In this document: piece after piece, positions 34,207-43,615 of the stretch | How positions within the stretch are numbered: the first letter of the stretch is position 1 | Layout of the letters: each line of letters starts with the position of its first letter | Assembly: GCF_050589645.1 (NCBI RefSeq) | Contig: NZ_JBNGOQ010000001.1 | Coordinates: 186,001-250,000 of the forward strand | DNA length: 64,000 nucleotides | Reading direction: 5' to 3' | DNA from: JBNGOQ01 sp050589645 | GTDB lineage: Bacteria; Bacteroidota; Bacteroidia; Flavobacteriales; Flavobacteriaceae | The notes under the pieces: generated by a model | What the model was told of the DNA's origin: nothing | Seen by the model: only the letters and a program-made list of their open reading frames with translations | Databases searched by the model: none | Program-made: the position numbers and the translations under genes

Positions 34207-35918
34207 TATATATTTCCTTTTTTAAGTTCTTGTGCCGCATGTTCGGCAGCTCTGGCCGTAAAGGCCATATAGGTCAGCGATGGGTTTACGCAGGCTGCCG
34301 ATGTCATAAAAGCACCATCGGTGACGTAAACGTTGGGTACGGCATGGACTTGATTGTGTCCGTTGAGGATCGAAGTTTTCGGATTCCTGCCCATGCGGGC
34401 GGTTCCCATTTCATGAATTCCTATACCCAGCGCCTTGGGGTTATCAAAAGGTTCTACATCCCGTAAGCCTGCTTTGGTCAGCATTTGAACGGCCTGTTCC
34501 TTCATGTCCTTGCGCATGTTCCATTCATTTTCCTTGTATTCGGCATCAAAGGTCACCGTTGGGAGACCCCAGCCGTCCAATTTATCATAATCGAGTGTCA
34601 TTCTGTTGTCCTGGTAGGGAAGGACCTCGCCAAAACCGCCCATTCCAAACTGCCATCCCCCCGGTTTCAATATAGCCTCCTTGAGGCCTTTTCCAAAGGA
34701 AAGCTCGGCAACGGTATCGTCCCAATTACCTCTTCTGGCTCCGCCTTGATAACCGTAGCCGCGAATAAAATCCTTTTGGTTGGAGTTCCCGCCCAGGTTT
34801 CTGAAACGGGGCACATAAATACCGTTGGGTTTACGCCCTTTATAATACTTGTCCTCAAAGCCATCGTATTTTCCTGCAGCTCCTACCCCTAAATGATGGT
34901 CCATAATATTTCTGCCCAGTTGATCGGAATCATTGCCCATCCCGTTGGGGAAGCGATCGGATTTGGACTGCATCAATATGGCCGTGGATGCAATGCTGGA
35001 GGCGCAAAGGAAAATAACCTTGGCCTTAAACTCAAAGGTTTCCTTGGTGAGTCGGTCAATAACCTTTACCCCCGATGCCTTTTTGGTATCCGGATCATAG
35101 ATGACCTCGTGTACAATGGAATCTGGGCGCAATGTCATATTTCCAGTGCGTTCCGCAGCGGGCAAAGTAGAAGAGTTACTGCTAAAGTAAGCCCCAAAAG
35201 GACAGCCGCGGATGCAGCGGTTTCGAAACTGACATCGGGTACGCCCCTCAAAGGCCTTATTACTGTTAATATGGGCTACGCGACCCGCGGTAATTACCCT
35301 ACCGTCAAAATTTTCCGACACCCTTTCCCTTACGTGTTGTTCTACACAATTTAATTCCATCATGGGCTCAAACTGCCCGTCTGGCAATTGAGGAAGGCCC
35401 AGGTTTTCACCTGCCACTCCGATATAGGACTCAACCTTATCGTACCAAGGAGCAATATCCTTATATCGCACGGGCCAGTCTACGCCATGTCCATCTCGCT
35501 TGTTGGCCTCAAAATCGATATCGCTCCAACGATAGCTATGGCGTCCCCACATAATGGAACGGCCGCCCACATGATAGCCCCGCATCCAATCGAAACGCTT
35601 GGTCTCGTTATAGGGATGTTCAAGGTCGTTCACAAACCAAAAGTTATGGGGGGTCTTGGTCGTATATCCCGTCCTGGCCTGCACCAATTGCTTGGCCTGT
35701 TCCTCCCTGGTGGGTTCCCCATTGTTGGGAAAGTCCCAGGTATCCATATGGGCGGTCGGATAGTCCTCTATATGTTTTACCATCCGGCCACGTTCCAAGA
35801 CCAAAGTTTTTAGTCCCTTCTCACATAATTCCTTGGCGGCCCAGCCGCCGCTGATCCCCGTCCCTACAACAATCGCGTCGTACGATTCTTGCTCCTCATT
35901 GTAATAGAATTTACTCAT
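34206..35918 (-). CDS. GMC family FAD-dependent sugar oxidoreductase (glucoside 3-dehydrogenase-like)
   Basis: 570-residue GMC oxidoreductase. The N-terminal FAD site is AIVVGTGISGGWAAKELCE (GxGxxG) with VLERG after it. The C-terminal GMC block has GIHEMGTARMG and NVYVTDGAFMTSAACVNPS with active-site His/Asn candidates. A segment CQFRNRCIRGCPFGA (C-x5-C-x3-C) resembles the Fe-S segment of bacterial FAD-glucose dehydrogenases, which carry a 3Fe-4S cluster passing electrons to a cytochrome. No signal peptide; export would rely on the Tat-bearing subunit 3 encoded next. Members oxidise sugars or glycosides, often at C3. First gene of the operon; divergent from a sugar isomerase gene. Confidence 0.9.
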   Translation of the reverse strand: MSKFYYNEEQESYDAIVVGTGISGGWAAKELCEKGLKTLVLERGRMVKHIEDYPTAHMDTWDFPNNGEPTREEQAKQLVQARTGYTTKTPHNFWFVNDLEHPYNETKRFDWMRGYHVGGRSIMWGRHSYRWSDIDFEANKRDGHGVDWPVRYKDIAPWYDKVESYIGVAGENLGLPQLPDGQFEPMMELNCVEQHVRERVSENFDGRVITAGRVAHINSNKAFEGRTRCQFRNRCIRGCPFGAYFSSNSSTLPAAERTGNMTLRPDSIVHEVIYDPDTKKASGVKVIDRLTKETFEFKAKVIFLCASSIASTAILMQSKSDRFPNGMGNDSDQLGRNIMDHHLGVGAAGKYDGFEDKYYKGRKPNGIYVPRFRNLGGNSNQKDFIRGYGYQGGARRGNWDDTVAELSFGKGLKEAILKPGGWQFGMGGFGEVLPYQDNRMTLDYDKLDGWGLPTVTFDAEYKENEWNMRKDMKEQAVQMLTKAGLRDVEPFDNPKALGIGIHEMGTARMGRNPKTSILNGHNQVHAVPNVYVTDGAFMTSAACVNPSLTYMAFTARAAEHAAQELKKGNI

Positions 35919-36002
35919 GCATTAAAATTGTTTATTTCATAAATTTATTAAATATAGAATTAATTTTCTACATTTAAACACTATAATTATTAGGGTACCC
36001 GC

Positions 36003-36018
36003 ACTACAACGTTGTAGT
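36003..36018. promoter_or_regulatory. 16-bp perfect palindrome, LacI-type operator candidate
   Basis: ACTACAACGTTGTAGT, with a central CG, sits between the divergent GMC and sugar isomerase genes. Perfect palindromes centred on CG are typical of LacI-family operators. No LacI gene lies in the window. The regulator is unknown. Confidence 0.5.
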
Positions 36019-36053
36019 AAATCACAATATCGAAATTCGACAAAAACACCAAA

Positions 36054-37052
36054 ATGAAAAGAAGAAATTTTATTCGGAACAGTTCCCAGTTTGGATTAGC
36101 AATATCCCTTTTGGGGATTTATGGATGTAAGGAGACCAAGAAGAAAGAGGAAGGGGAGGCCGAGCAGGTCCAGGCGGAAGTCGCGGCACCCTTTTTTAAA
36201 TTGTCATTGGCGCAATGGTCCATTCATAGAATGATCATGGATGAAGGCGTAGACCCTTACTCCTTTGCCGAGAAGGCCAAGGCTTGGGGTTTTTCCGGTC
36301 TGGAGTACGTTAGCTATTTGTACCACACGGAACTGGACGCTGCCGGATATTCCCAGGAAGCCATGGACGCTTTTGTGGCCAAATGCAATGAGGAAAGTAA
36401 AAAACATGGCCTGGAGAACCTGATCATCATGATAGACCGTCAGGGAGATCTGGCCACGGCCGATGCGGTCGAACGAAAAAAGGCGGTGGAAAACCACTAC
36501 AAGTGGGTCGATGCTGCAGCGGCCATGGGTTGCCATTCCATCCGGGTCAATCTTGCCGGAAGTACGGTGCCCGAAGAGTGGATGGCAAGTTCCGTGGACG
36601 GACTTTCGCAACTGGCCACCTATGCCAAGGACAAAAACATCAATATCATTGTTGAAAACCACGGCGGACTCTCTTCCAATGCTGCTATGCTCGCCGAGGT
36701 AATGACCGAAGTGGGTATGGACAATTGTGGCACCCTCCCGGATTTTGGAAATTTCTGTATCCGAAAAGAGGACCCTACGGATTGGAGGAGCGCCTGTGTG
36801 GAAACCTATGACATCTATAAGGGTGTAGAGGAATTGATGCCCCACGCGAAAGCGGTAAGTGCAAAATCGCACGATTTTGATGCAAACGGCGACGAAACAG
36901 AGATCGATTATGTAAAGATGCTCCAGATTGTTAAGGATGCGGGTTACAGTGGATATATTGGTGTAGAATATGAAGGAGGTAAAATCGGAGAGGAAGAGGG
37001 CATATTGGCCACAAAGGACCTATTGCTTAAAGCGGCCAAGGAAATAGGCTAA
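36054..37052 (+). CDS. Exported sugar phosphate isomerase/epimerase family protein
   Basis: 332-residue TIM-barrel protein. The N-terminus has a twin-arginine motif (KRRNFIRNSSQFG) and a lipobox-like LLGIYGC (Cys near 25), then a charged linker (KETKKKEEGEAEQ), consistent with a Tat-exported lipoprotein. Barrel segments with metal-ligand candidates are IIVENHGGLSSN (Glu, His), CGTLPDFGNF (Asp) and YIGVEYEGG (Glu). Unlike its barrel relatives it would act outside the cytoplasm, perhaps on 3-keto sugars. It heads a plus-strand run with DinB, two transporters and a Gfo/Idh/MocA gene. Confidence 0.85.
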   Translation: MKRRNFIRNSSQFGLAISLLGIYGCKETKKKEEGEAEQVQAEVAAPFFKLSLAQWSIHRMIMDEGVDPYSFAEKAKAWGFSGLEYVSYLYHTELDAAGYSQEAMDAFVAKCNEESKKHGLENLIIMIDRQGDLATADAVERKKAVENHYKWVDAAAAMGCHSIRVNLAGSTVPEEWMASSVDGLSQLATYAKDKNINIIVENHGGLSSNAAMLAEVMTEVGMDNCGTLPDFGNFCIRKEDPTDWRSACVETYDIYKGVEELMPHAKAVSAKSHDFDANGDETEIDYVKMLQIVKDAGYSGYIGVEYEGGKIGEEEGILATKDLLLKAAKEIG

Positions 37053-37063
37053 GAAACCAACCT

Positions 37064-37507
37064 ATGAAAGTTTTTTTTAATCAGTTGTTTGATTATAACT
37101 ATTACTGCAATAAAAAACTTATTGAGTTATGCGCCGGGCTAAAGGAGGTACCGGAGGAAAGCGTAAAACTTTTTAGCCACATACTCAATGCCCATCATCT
37201 TTGGAATGCGAGAATTTTGGAGAAGAAATCGCTTTATGAGGTATGGCAGATACACGAGGTCAAAGAATGGGGCGACATTCATTATGAGAACCAGCGCAGT
37301 TCTTTTGAGATTACCACGAATGCCGATGATTTTGATAGGCGCATTGACTATGAGACTACAGAGGGGCGGTTGTTTACAAACACCCTTGGGGATATTCTGT
37401 TTCATGTCATCAATCATTCTACCCATCACAGGGCTCAGATCTCCAAGGATTTCAGGATGAACGGGATCGAACCTATTCCGATGGACTATATTCATTACAA
37501 ACGATAA
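37064..37507 (+). CDS. DinB-like four-helix protein
   Basis: 147-residue helical protein of the DinB/YfiT superfamily. Three histidines of the usual metal triad can be placed: HILNAHHLWNARI (about residues 43-50) and HVINHSTHHRAQI (about residues 121-130). Members bind Ni or Zn and some are thiol transferases; the reaction here is unknown. It sits 11 nt after the isomerase gene and 10 nt before the MFS gene, so it is part of the same transcript. Confidence 0.85.
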   Translation: MKVFFNQLFDYNYYCNKKLIELCAGLKEVPEESVKLFSHILNAHHLWNARILEKKSLYEVWQIHEVKEWGDIHYENQRSSFEITTNADDFDRRIDYETTEGRLFTNTLGDILFHVINHSTHHRAQISKDFRMNGIEPIPMDYIHYKR

Positions 37508-37517
37508 GGGAAGGCAG

Positions 37518-38747
37518 ATGAAATTAAAGATACAGGTTCAACTTTCCGTAATGATGTTTTTGGAATTCTTTATCTGGGGCGGATGGTTCGTTACCTTGGG
37601 CACTTTTCTGGGGAACAACCTCAGCGCCAATGACGGGGAAATAGCACAGGCCTTTTCCACACAGTCCTGGGGGGCAATCGTGGCCCCCTTCATTATTGGG
37701 CTGATAGCCGACCGCTTTTTTAATGCAGAGCGGATTCTGGGACTATTGCATCTTGTTGGCGCTTTTCTGATGTACCAAATGTCGCAGACTACGGATTTCT
37801 CCGTTTTTTACCCGTATGTACTGGGGTATATGATTGCTTATATGCCCACCTTGGCACTGGTAAATTCGGTTGCCTTTAACCAGATGAAGGAACCTGCCAA
37901 GCAATTTCCCTTTGTTAGGGTATTTGGCACTATGGGGTGGATTGTGGCCGGACTTCTGATCAGTTTGGCCTTTAAGTGGGATGCGTTGCAAAACATAGAA
38001 AACGGATTGTTGTCCAATACCTTTTTGATGACTGCTGTGGCCTCGGCTATTTTGGGGCTGTTCAGTTTTACCTTGCCAAAAACACCTCCCAAGGTGGCCA
38101 AGGGCCAGAAAGTGACCCTCTCGGATATTCTGGGCCTGGACGCTTTGAAATTGCTTACGGACAAAAACTTTCTCATATTCTTTATCTCCTCGGTACTCAT
38201 CTGTATTCCCCTAGCCTTTTATTATCAGAATATAAGCCCCTTCCTAACCGAATCCAAAGTGGAAGGGTCTACGGCATGGGCCTCGGTCGGACAGATTTCG
38301 GAGGTGCTCTTTATGCTGTTGCTTCCGTTCTTCTTTAAGAAATACGGCTTTAAAAAGACGATAATGGCAGGGATGCTGGCCTGGACTTTAAGGTATTTGC
38401 TCTTTGCATATGGCAATGCAGGAGAGCTGTTCTTTATGATTGTAATGGGGATCGCCCTTCACGGGATCTGCTATGATTTTTTCTTTGTCTCTGGGCAAAT
38501 CTATACGGACAGCAAGGCCGGTGAAAAGATTAAAAGTGCCGCCCAAGGCCTTATTACCTTGGCCACCTATGGTGTAGGCATGTTGATCGGCTTTTGGATC
38601 GCAGGCAAGATTGCCAATGCATACATTCTGGAAGAGGCGGGTCACCAATGGAACATTGTTTGGATGTATCCGGCCGGATTTGCCCTATTTGTACTGCTCT
38701 TCTTTGCCCTGACCTTCAAGAACGAAAAAATTACGTACAAATCCTAA
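37518..38747 (+). CDS. MFS transporter, nucleoside:H+ symporter (NupG)-like
   Basis: 409-residue inner-membrane protein with 12 predicted spans. The N-terminal QLSVMMFLEFFIWGGWFVTLG, the VAPFIIGLIADRFFNAERIL loop and the FVRVFGTMGWIVAGLLI segment are typical of the NupG/XapB-like nucleoside permease family as found in Bacteroidota. In such bacteria these transporters often sit with sugar isomerase and Gfo/Idh/MocA genes, as here, so a sugar or glycoside substrate is as likely as a nucleoside. Confidence 0.85.
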   Translation: MKLKIQVQLSVMMFLEFFIWGGWFVTLGTFLGNNLSANDGEIAQAFSTQSWGAIVAPFIIGLIADRFFNAERILGLLHLVGAFLMYQMSQTTDFSVFYPYVLGYMIAYMPTLALVNSVAFNQMKEPAKQFPFVRVFGTMGWIVAGLLISLAFKWDALQNIENGLLSNTFLMTAVASAILGLFSFTLPKTPPKVAKGQKVTLSDILGLDALKLLTDKNFLIFFISSVLICIPLAFYYQNISPFLTESKVEGSTAWASVGQISEVLFMLLLPFFFKKYGFKKTIMAGMLAWTLRYLLFAYGNAGELFFMIVMGIALHGICYDFFFVSGQIYTDSKAGEKIKSAAQGLITLATYGVGMLIGFWIAGKIANAYILEEAGHQWNIVWMYPAGFALFVLLFFALTFKNEKITYKS

Positions 38748-38792
38748 AAAGGTCACCCAACCAAAAAGTTACAACCAATAAAGCTATAGATT

Positions 38793-39971
38793 ATGAATGA
38801 GATCAACACGAAAAGACTTTTTATCGCCTCCTGTATGGCACTGCTGGTTACAGCAATGACTTTTGCTATACGTGCACGCCTGGAAACTGTTTTTGGCCCT
38901 GAAGGGGTGGGCCTTACGTTAGAGCAGATAGGATATGCGTTTACCCCGGCTTTTTGGGGATTTACCTTAGCCATGATTATCGGCGGACCATTGGTAGATT
39001 CGCTTGGGATTAAAAAAATAACATGGATTGCCTTTATTGCCCATGCCATTGGTATTATTTGGACCATCCTCGCCAAGGATATGACCTCCCTGTTCCTTGC
39101 AACGCTATTTGTTGGAATAGGTAATGGTATGGTGGAGGCGGCCTTGAATCCGATGATCGCTTCCATGTACCCCAAGCAGAAGACCAAAATGTTAAATCGT
39201 TTTCATGTCTGGTTCCCTGGAGGAATCGTAATAGGATCGTTGGTTGGATGGCTGGTCATGGATGTAATGGGCTTGGGCTGGCAGGTTATGGTGGCCGTGC
39301 TGTTCATTCCTTTGGTGATATATGGCATTATGTTCTTGGGCCAGGCTTTTCCACTGACCGAAAGGGTACAACTTGGGGTGAGCAATAGCAAAATGATATC
39401 CAGTTTGGGCAAACCGCTTTTCATTTTTATGGTCGTATGCATGTTCCTAACCGCTGCTTCGGAGTTGGGAACCACCCAACGCATAGAATCGTTATTGAAG
39501 GAATCGGTTGCGGTCCCGCTGTTGGTACTGGCATTTATTAATGGTATCATGGCTATGGGCAGGGCTTTTGCGGGGCAGGTTGTGCACAGGTTAAAACCCG
39601 CAGGAATGTTGTTGTTCTCGGCAATCTTTACTTTTATAGGACTTTGGTTGCTGACGATCACCAGTGGTGGAATGACCTTTGCGGCTGCGGCCGTGTTTGC
39701 GGTAGGGGTCACTTTTTTTTGGCCCACCATGCTCGGCTTCGTTGCGGAGTATCTACCACAGACCGGGGCCCTGGGACTCTCCATAATGGGAGGTGCCGGA
39801 ATGCTATCGGTATCGGTGGTGCTACCTATAATGGGCAATCTTATGGACAACGCAAGTGCTGGGGAAGCCCTTAGGACCATGTCTATCCTGCCCGCCATAC
39901 TTATTGTACTGTTTGTGGGGCTCAATATATATATGAAAAAGCAAGAGAAGAAGACTTTGGAAGAAGCATAA
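38793..39971 (+). CDS. MFS transporter
   Basis: 392-residue inner-membrane protein with 12 spans and an MFS layout: SLGIKKITWIAFIAHAIGI after the third helix, GNGMVEAALNPMIASMYPKQKTKMLN in the middle and FNGIMAM-like helix 8 region (LAFINGIMAMGRAFAG). The GNGMVEAALNP and YPKQK segments recall fucose/sugar permease-like members. The substrate is unknown; position between another transporter and a sugar dehydrogenase suggests a sugar derivative. Confidence 0.85.
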   Translation: MNEINTKRLFIASCMALLVTAMTFAIRARLETVFGPEGVGLTLEQIGYAFTPAFWGFTLAMIIGGPLVDSLGIKKITWIAFIAHAIGIIWTILAKDMTSLFLATLFVGIGNGMVEAALNPMIASMYPKQKTKMLNRFHVWFPGGIVIGSLVGWLVMDVMGLGWQVMVAVLFIPLVIYGIMFLGQAFPLTERVQLGVSNSKMISSLGKPLFIFMVVCMFLTAASELGTTQRIESLLKESVAVPLLVLAFINGIMAMGRAFAGQVVHRLKPAGMLLFSAIFTFIGLWLLTITSGGMTFAAAAVFAVGVTFFWPTMLGFVAEYLPQTGALGLSIMGGAGMLSVSVVLPIMGNLMDNASAGEALRTMSILPAILIVLFVGLNIYMKKQEKKTLEEA

Positions 39972-39991
39972 CTAAACACAATTTTTAATTT

Positions 39992-41131
39992 ATGGCAAAG
40001 AAAATCAGATTGGGCGTCCTTGGTGGCGGTGGCGATTCCCTTATTGGGGTACTGCACAGGGTCGCCTCACATATCAATGACAACTATCAAATCGTAGGGG
40101 CTGTTTTTAACCCCGATTTTGAGGCTAATATGGCCTTTGCAAAGGAAATCGATGTTCCTACCAACCGTATCTATACCGATTTTGATACTATGGTGGAAGA
40201 AGAATTAAAACTTCCCGAGGAAGAGCGTATTCAGGTATGCGCCATCCTAACACCAAATTTTTTGCATTTTCCCATGGCGAAAAAGTTACTGGAGAACGGG
40301 TTTCATGTTATCTGTGAAAAGCCCATGACCACGACCTATGAGGAAGCCAAGATCTTGCAGGCCACTTGGGAGCGTGCAGGGACGGTATTTGCGGTTACCC
40401 ATACCTATACCGGGTACCCCATGGTGCGCCAAATGCGCGAAATGATCAAAGCCGGCGCCCTGGGAAAAATCCACAAGGTAGATGCCTGCTATTACCAGGG
40501 CTGGATCAATACTATTATCCACGATAAGGAAAAACGCTCCAGCGTATGGCGCTTGGATCCAAAAAAGGCAGGGATTAGTTCCTGTATGGGCGATATAGGA
40601 GTGCATGCCTTCAACATGATCGAGTACACCACCGGACTTCAGGTAAAAACACTTCTGGCCGATTTCAACTATTTGTACGAAGACAATAAAATGGATGTGG
40701 ATGGGACCGTGCTCATCAGAATGGGCGACCATGTGAAAGGGCTTATACGGAGCAGTCAGGTGGCCACCGGGGAAGAAAATGGACTGGCCATTAATATTTA
40801 TGGTGAAAAGGCAGCTTTCCGCTGGGAGCAGGAACGGCCTAATTTTCTCTATCGATTAAGCGATACGGAACCTGCTCAGGTGTATAAACCTGGCCATGCC
40901 TACAACAGCAAGCTGTCCTTGGAAGGGACCAAGCTTCCCCCAGGACATCCGGAGGGAATTTTCGATGCCATGGCCAACATCTATTTAGGGGTGGCAAGAG
41001 CCATTCGCGGTGAAAACTACAATGATGGGGAATTTCCTACCATGCAGGACGGGGTGCGCGGCCTTAACTTTATAGAAGCTACCGTGGAATCCAATAAACA
41101 GGGAAATGTTTGGGTATCCATGGATGCCTAG
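39992..41131 (+). CDS. Cytoplasmic Gfo/Idh/MocA family oxidoreductase
   Basis: 379-residue NAD(P)-dependent oxidoreductase without a signal peptide. Rossmann glycine motif LGVLGGGGDSLIG, catalytic-block EKP (CEKPMTTTYEEAK, about residues 108-118) and the downstream CMGDIGVHAFNMIEY segment (Asp and His of the catalytic region) are present. Members interconvert sugars and 3-keto sugars or inositols. Here it probably reduces or oxidises the keto sugar entering through the MFS proteins. A shared terminator follows. Confidence 0.9.
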   Translation: MAKKIRLGVLGGGGDSLIGVLHRVASHINDNYQIVGAVFNPDFEANMAFAKEIDVPTNRIYTDFDTMVEEELKLPEEERIQVCAILTPNFLHFPMAKKLLENGFHVICEKPMTTTYEEAKILQATWERAGTVFAVTHTYTGYPMVRQMREMIKAGALGKIHKVDACYYQGWINTIIHDKEKRSSVWRLDPKKAGISSCMGDIGVHAFNMIEYTTGLQVKTLLADFNYLYEDNKMDVDGTVLIRMGDHVKGLIRSSQVATGEENGLAINIYGEKAAFRWEQERPNFLYRLSDTEPAQVYKPGHAYNSKLSLEGTKLPPGHPEGIFDAMANIYLGVARAIRGENYNDGEFPTMQDGVRGLNFIEATVESNKQGNVWVSMDA

Positions 41132-41160
41132 AAGAAATTAAATTACTTTTTATAAAGGGG

Positions 41161-41180
41161 AAGCCGCGTCTTGCGGCTTT
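41161..41180. terminator. Bidirectional terminator between convergent genes
   Basis: AAGCCGC and GCGGCTT arms (7 bp) with a 5-nt loop, extendable by G-C pairs across one bulge. T-rich tracts are moderate on both sides. It serves the Gfo/Idh/MocA gene and, on the other strand, the ASCH gene whose stop is at 41186. Confidence 0.6.
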
Positions 41181-41185
41181 CCTGT

Positions 41186-41644
41186 TTAAAATACTTTCTC
41201 GAATGTCTGGCACACCACGATCATACTTTCCCGGGGGACCTTGTTAAAGGGTTCCAGTTCACGGGTATAATATTCCCAATGTGTGTTTTTCCAATGGTCA
41301 AGGCTCCTATCCCCTTCTCCTTCTAGCCGGGCATGGGCCTCATCTATGCTGAAAAAGGGCTTTAGCTGTACCGAGGTGGTCCGTACAATACACTGTGCCT
41401 TGCCGGCCCAGTCCGTAATTACCATAAACTCACCCAGTTTGGGGAGAGCCTCCTTTCTACATTGTAGGCCCAGTAGGGAATGAGAAGTAGCTTTCTTGAT
41501 GCCTTTACTCACCAATTTGGCGCAGGTATTGGCATCTTTTTCATTATCGCAAAAATGAATCACTTTGGGTGCCGGTGCAAAGGCATCTTCCAAATGGGCG
41601 TCCAAATAGTCACCCCACATATTTCTTGCTGAAGCGTTATCCAT
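41186..41644 (-). CDS. ASCH domain protein
   Basis: 152-residue protein with an ASCH domain, a PUA-like fold thought to bind RNA or modified nucleotides. Recognisable segments are GIKKATSHSLLG, GEFMVITDWAGKAQCIVRTT and FFSIDEAHARLEGEGDRSLDHWK. Similar proteins are annotated as RNA-binding or as amidohydrolases (YqfB-type); function is unknown here. The ATG at 41644 is chosen because it lies 13 nt past the GMC stop; a start at 41695 would overlap GMC. It follows the GMC gene in the same direction. Confidence 0.8.
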   Translation of the reverse strand: MDNASARNMWGDYLDAHLEDAFAPAPKVIHFCDNEKDANTCAKLVSKGIKKATSHSLLGLQCRKEALPKLGEFMVITDWAGKAQCIVRTTSVQLKPFFSIDEAHARLEGEGDRSLDHWKNTHWEYYTRELEPFNKVPRESMIVVCQTFEKVF

Positions 41645-41657
41645 AAACGTATCTGTT

Positions 41658-43361
41658 TTAAGAGAATTTTCCTGCTTTAAAATTCCGTGCCGCATGGGCC
41701 GCCGCTCGCGCGGTAAATGCCATATAGGTCAAGGACGGGTTCACACAACTGGCCGAGGTCATAAAGGCACCGTCCGTTACGTATACATTTGAAACGGCAT
41801 GAATTTGATTGTTTTCGTTCAGCACGGAGGTTTTGGGATCCCTACCCATACGGGCACCGCCCATTTCATGAATGCCAAGTCCTGGGCCCGTAGTTTCTTC
41901 AAATGGTTTTATATCCTTGAATCCTGCGGCAGTGAACATGGCCATAATTTCCTGGACCATGGCCTCCCGCATACGATATTCATTCTCCTTAAACTCCACA
42001 TCAAAGTCCAACTGCGGCAATCCCCACTGATCCTTTTTATCGTGACTTAGACGAACGCGATTATCATCATAGGGCAAGAATTCCCCAAAGCCGGTGGCGC
42101 CGATCTGCCAGCCTCCAGGTTCCAGGATATGCTCCTTTAGGGACTGACCGTACCCTAATTCGGCTACCGCACTTGTCCAATCCTGCCTACTGGCCCCGCC
42201 CTGGTAGCCAAAACCACGTAAGTAATCTTCTCGTTTCGTCTTATCATTGAGGTTCACAAAGCGGGGAATGTAAAACCCATTGGGCCTTCGTCCCTTGTAA
42301 TATTTATCCAAATGGCCCTCCACTTTTGCCGTAGCGCCCAATTTGTAATGATGGTCCATAATACCTCTGCCAAGCGCATCGGAATCATTGCCTAGGCCGT
42401 TGGGAAAACGCTTGGATTTGGATTGCAGTAGGATACCTACCGAAGCCATGGCGGAAGCGCAAAGGAAAATTACCTTGGCCTTGAACGCCAAGGTTTCATG
42501 TGTTTCCCTATCGATTACCCTGACGCCTGTTGCCCGTTTGCTGTCTTCATCATAGAGGACCTCATGTACGATAGAATTTGGTCTTAAGGTCATGTTGCCC
42601 GTGCGTTCGGCCGCGGGCAAGGTAGAGGAATTGCTGCTAAAGTATCCTCCAAAAGGACATCCGCGCCAACACCTGTTCCGGTATTGACATGGATTTCTTC
42701 CCTCAAAGTTCCCGGCCTTGTCCGTAATATGTGCTACCCGTCCTATGGTAAGTAGACGACCATCATCAAATTTTTCCTGCATCGCATTTTTCAGGTCTAC
42801 CTCGGCACAATGAAGGTCCATGGGCGGTTGAAACTTACCGTCGGGCAATTGTTTTAATCCTAGTTTCTCCCCACTAACGCCAATATATTCCTCCACTTTG
42901 TCATACCAGGGGGAAATGTCCTTATACCTCACAGGCCAATCCACTCCTATGCCTTCCTTTTTATTGGCCTCAAAATCGATATCGCTCCATCGGTAGCTTT
43001 GACGTCCCCAGGTCAGGGAGCGCCCGCCAACGTGATAGCCGCGGATCCAATCGAACCGCTTGGTCTCCACATAGGGATGTTCCAAATCGTTCACAAAAAA
43101 GTGCTTTACGTCTTCCTTGGGTGCCCAGGACAACCTGCGTTGTACCGAATAGTTTTTTAATTCCTCTTTTGAAAGTTCCCCCTTTAGTGGATAATCCCAA
43201 GGGTCGTCGTTCATCGTTTTATAATCCGCTATGTGCTTCACCATGGGGCCACGTTCAAGTACAAGGGTCTTTAGCCCTTGTTCGCAAAGTTCTTTTGCGG
43301 CCCAACCACCACTGATTCCGGTACCCACAACAATGGCATCATAAAGGACATCTTGATTCAT
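41658..43361 (-). CDS. GMC family FAD-dependent sugar oxidoreductase, paralogue of the 34.2-35.9 kb gene
   Basis: 567 residues, highly similar by eye to the first GMC protein along its whole length (AIVVGTGISGGWAAKELCE, WPVRYKDI, SSNSSTLPAAERTGNMTLRP, GIHEMGGARMG, NVYVTDGAFMTSASCVNPS). It keeps the C-x5-C-x3-C segment (CQYRNRCWRGCPFGG), so both copies may carry an Fe-S cluster. It lacks a signal peptide and, unlike its paralogue, has no subunit-3 gene beside it; ASCH follows instead. It may share the other operon's subunit 3 or use one elsewhere. Confidence 0.9.
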   Translation of the reverse strand: MNQDVLYDAIVVGTGISGGWAAKELCEQGLKTLVLERGPMVKHIADYKTMNDDPWDYPLKGELSKEELKNYSVQRRLSWAPKEDVKHFFVNDLEHPYVETKRFDWIRGYHVGGRSLTWGRQSYRWSDIDFEANKKEGIGVDWPVRYKDISPWYDKVEEYIGVSGEKLGLKQLPDGKFQPPMDLHCAEVDLKNAMQEKFDDGRLLTIGRVAHITDKAGNFEGRNPCQYRNRCWRGCPFGGYFSSNSSTLPAAERTGNMTLRPNSIVHEVLYDEDSKRATGVRVIDRETHETLAFKAKVIFLCASAMASVGILLQSKSKRFPNGLGNDSDALGRGIMDHHYKLGATAKVEGHLDKYYKGRRPNGFYIPRFVNLNDKTKREDYLRGFGYQGGASRQDWTSAVAELGYGQSLKEHILEPGGWQIGATGFGEFLPYDDNRVRLSHDKKDQWGLPQLDFDVEFKENEYRMREAMVQEIMAMFTAAGFKDIKPFEETTGPGLGIHEMGGARMGRDPKTSVLNENNQIHAVSNVYVTDGAFMTSASCVNPSLTYMAFTARAAAHAARNFKAGKFS

Positions 43362-43615
43362 GCGTAATTTTTATTTTTATTCTTTCGTTATGCCTATATT
43401 TATAGCTTCACCCGGTAAAAACGTAAAAAAGCGGTATTTGCCGACTAAATATAACGTTTAATTCTCAAAATGGAAGTCGACCAATTGATTTGATCGACGC
43501 ATGGCATACAGAAAAGGAAATCTACAGGGCCCAAGCCGTCCGTGAGCCGAGGTATACATGTTAATTTTAAGGAGAAACTTGTTGGTAAGTACAAAAGGAC
43601 ACTAAGGATTATTAG

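Noticed and set aside
39203..40057. 284-codon open frame on the minus strand
   Set aside because: It lies wholly opposite the MFS transporter gene and the start of the Gfo/Idh/MocA gene. The composition (Ser/Thr/Ile/Pro rich) is that of a reverse frame of a membrane protein gene, and no domain appears.
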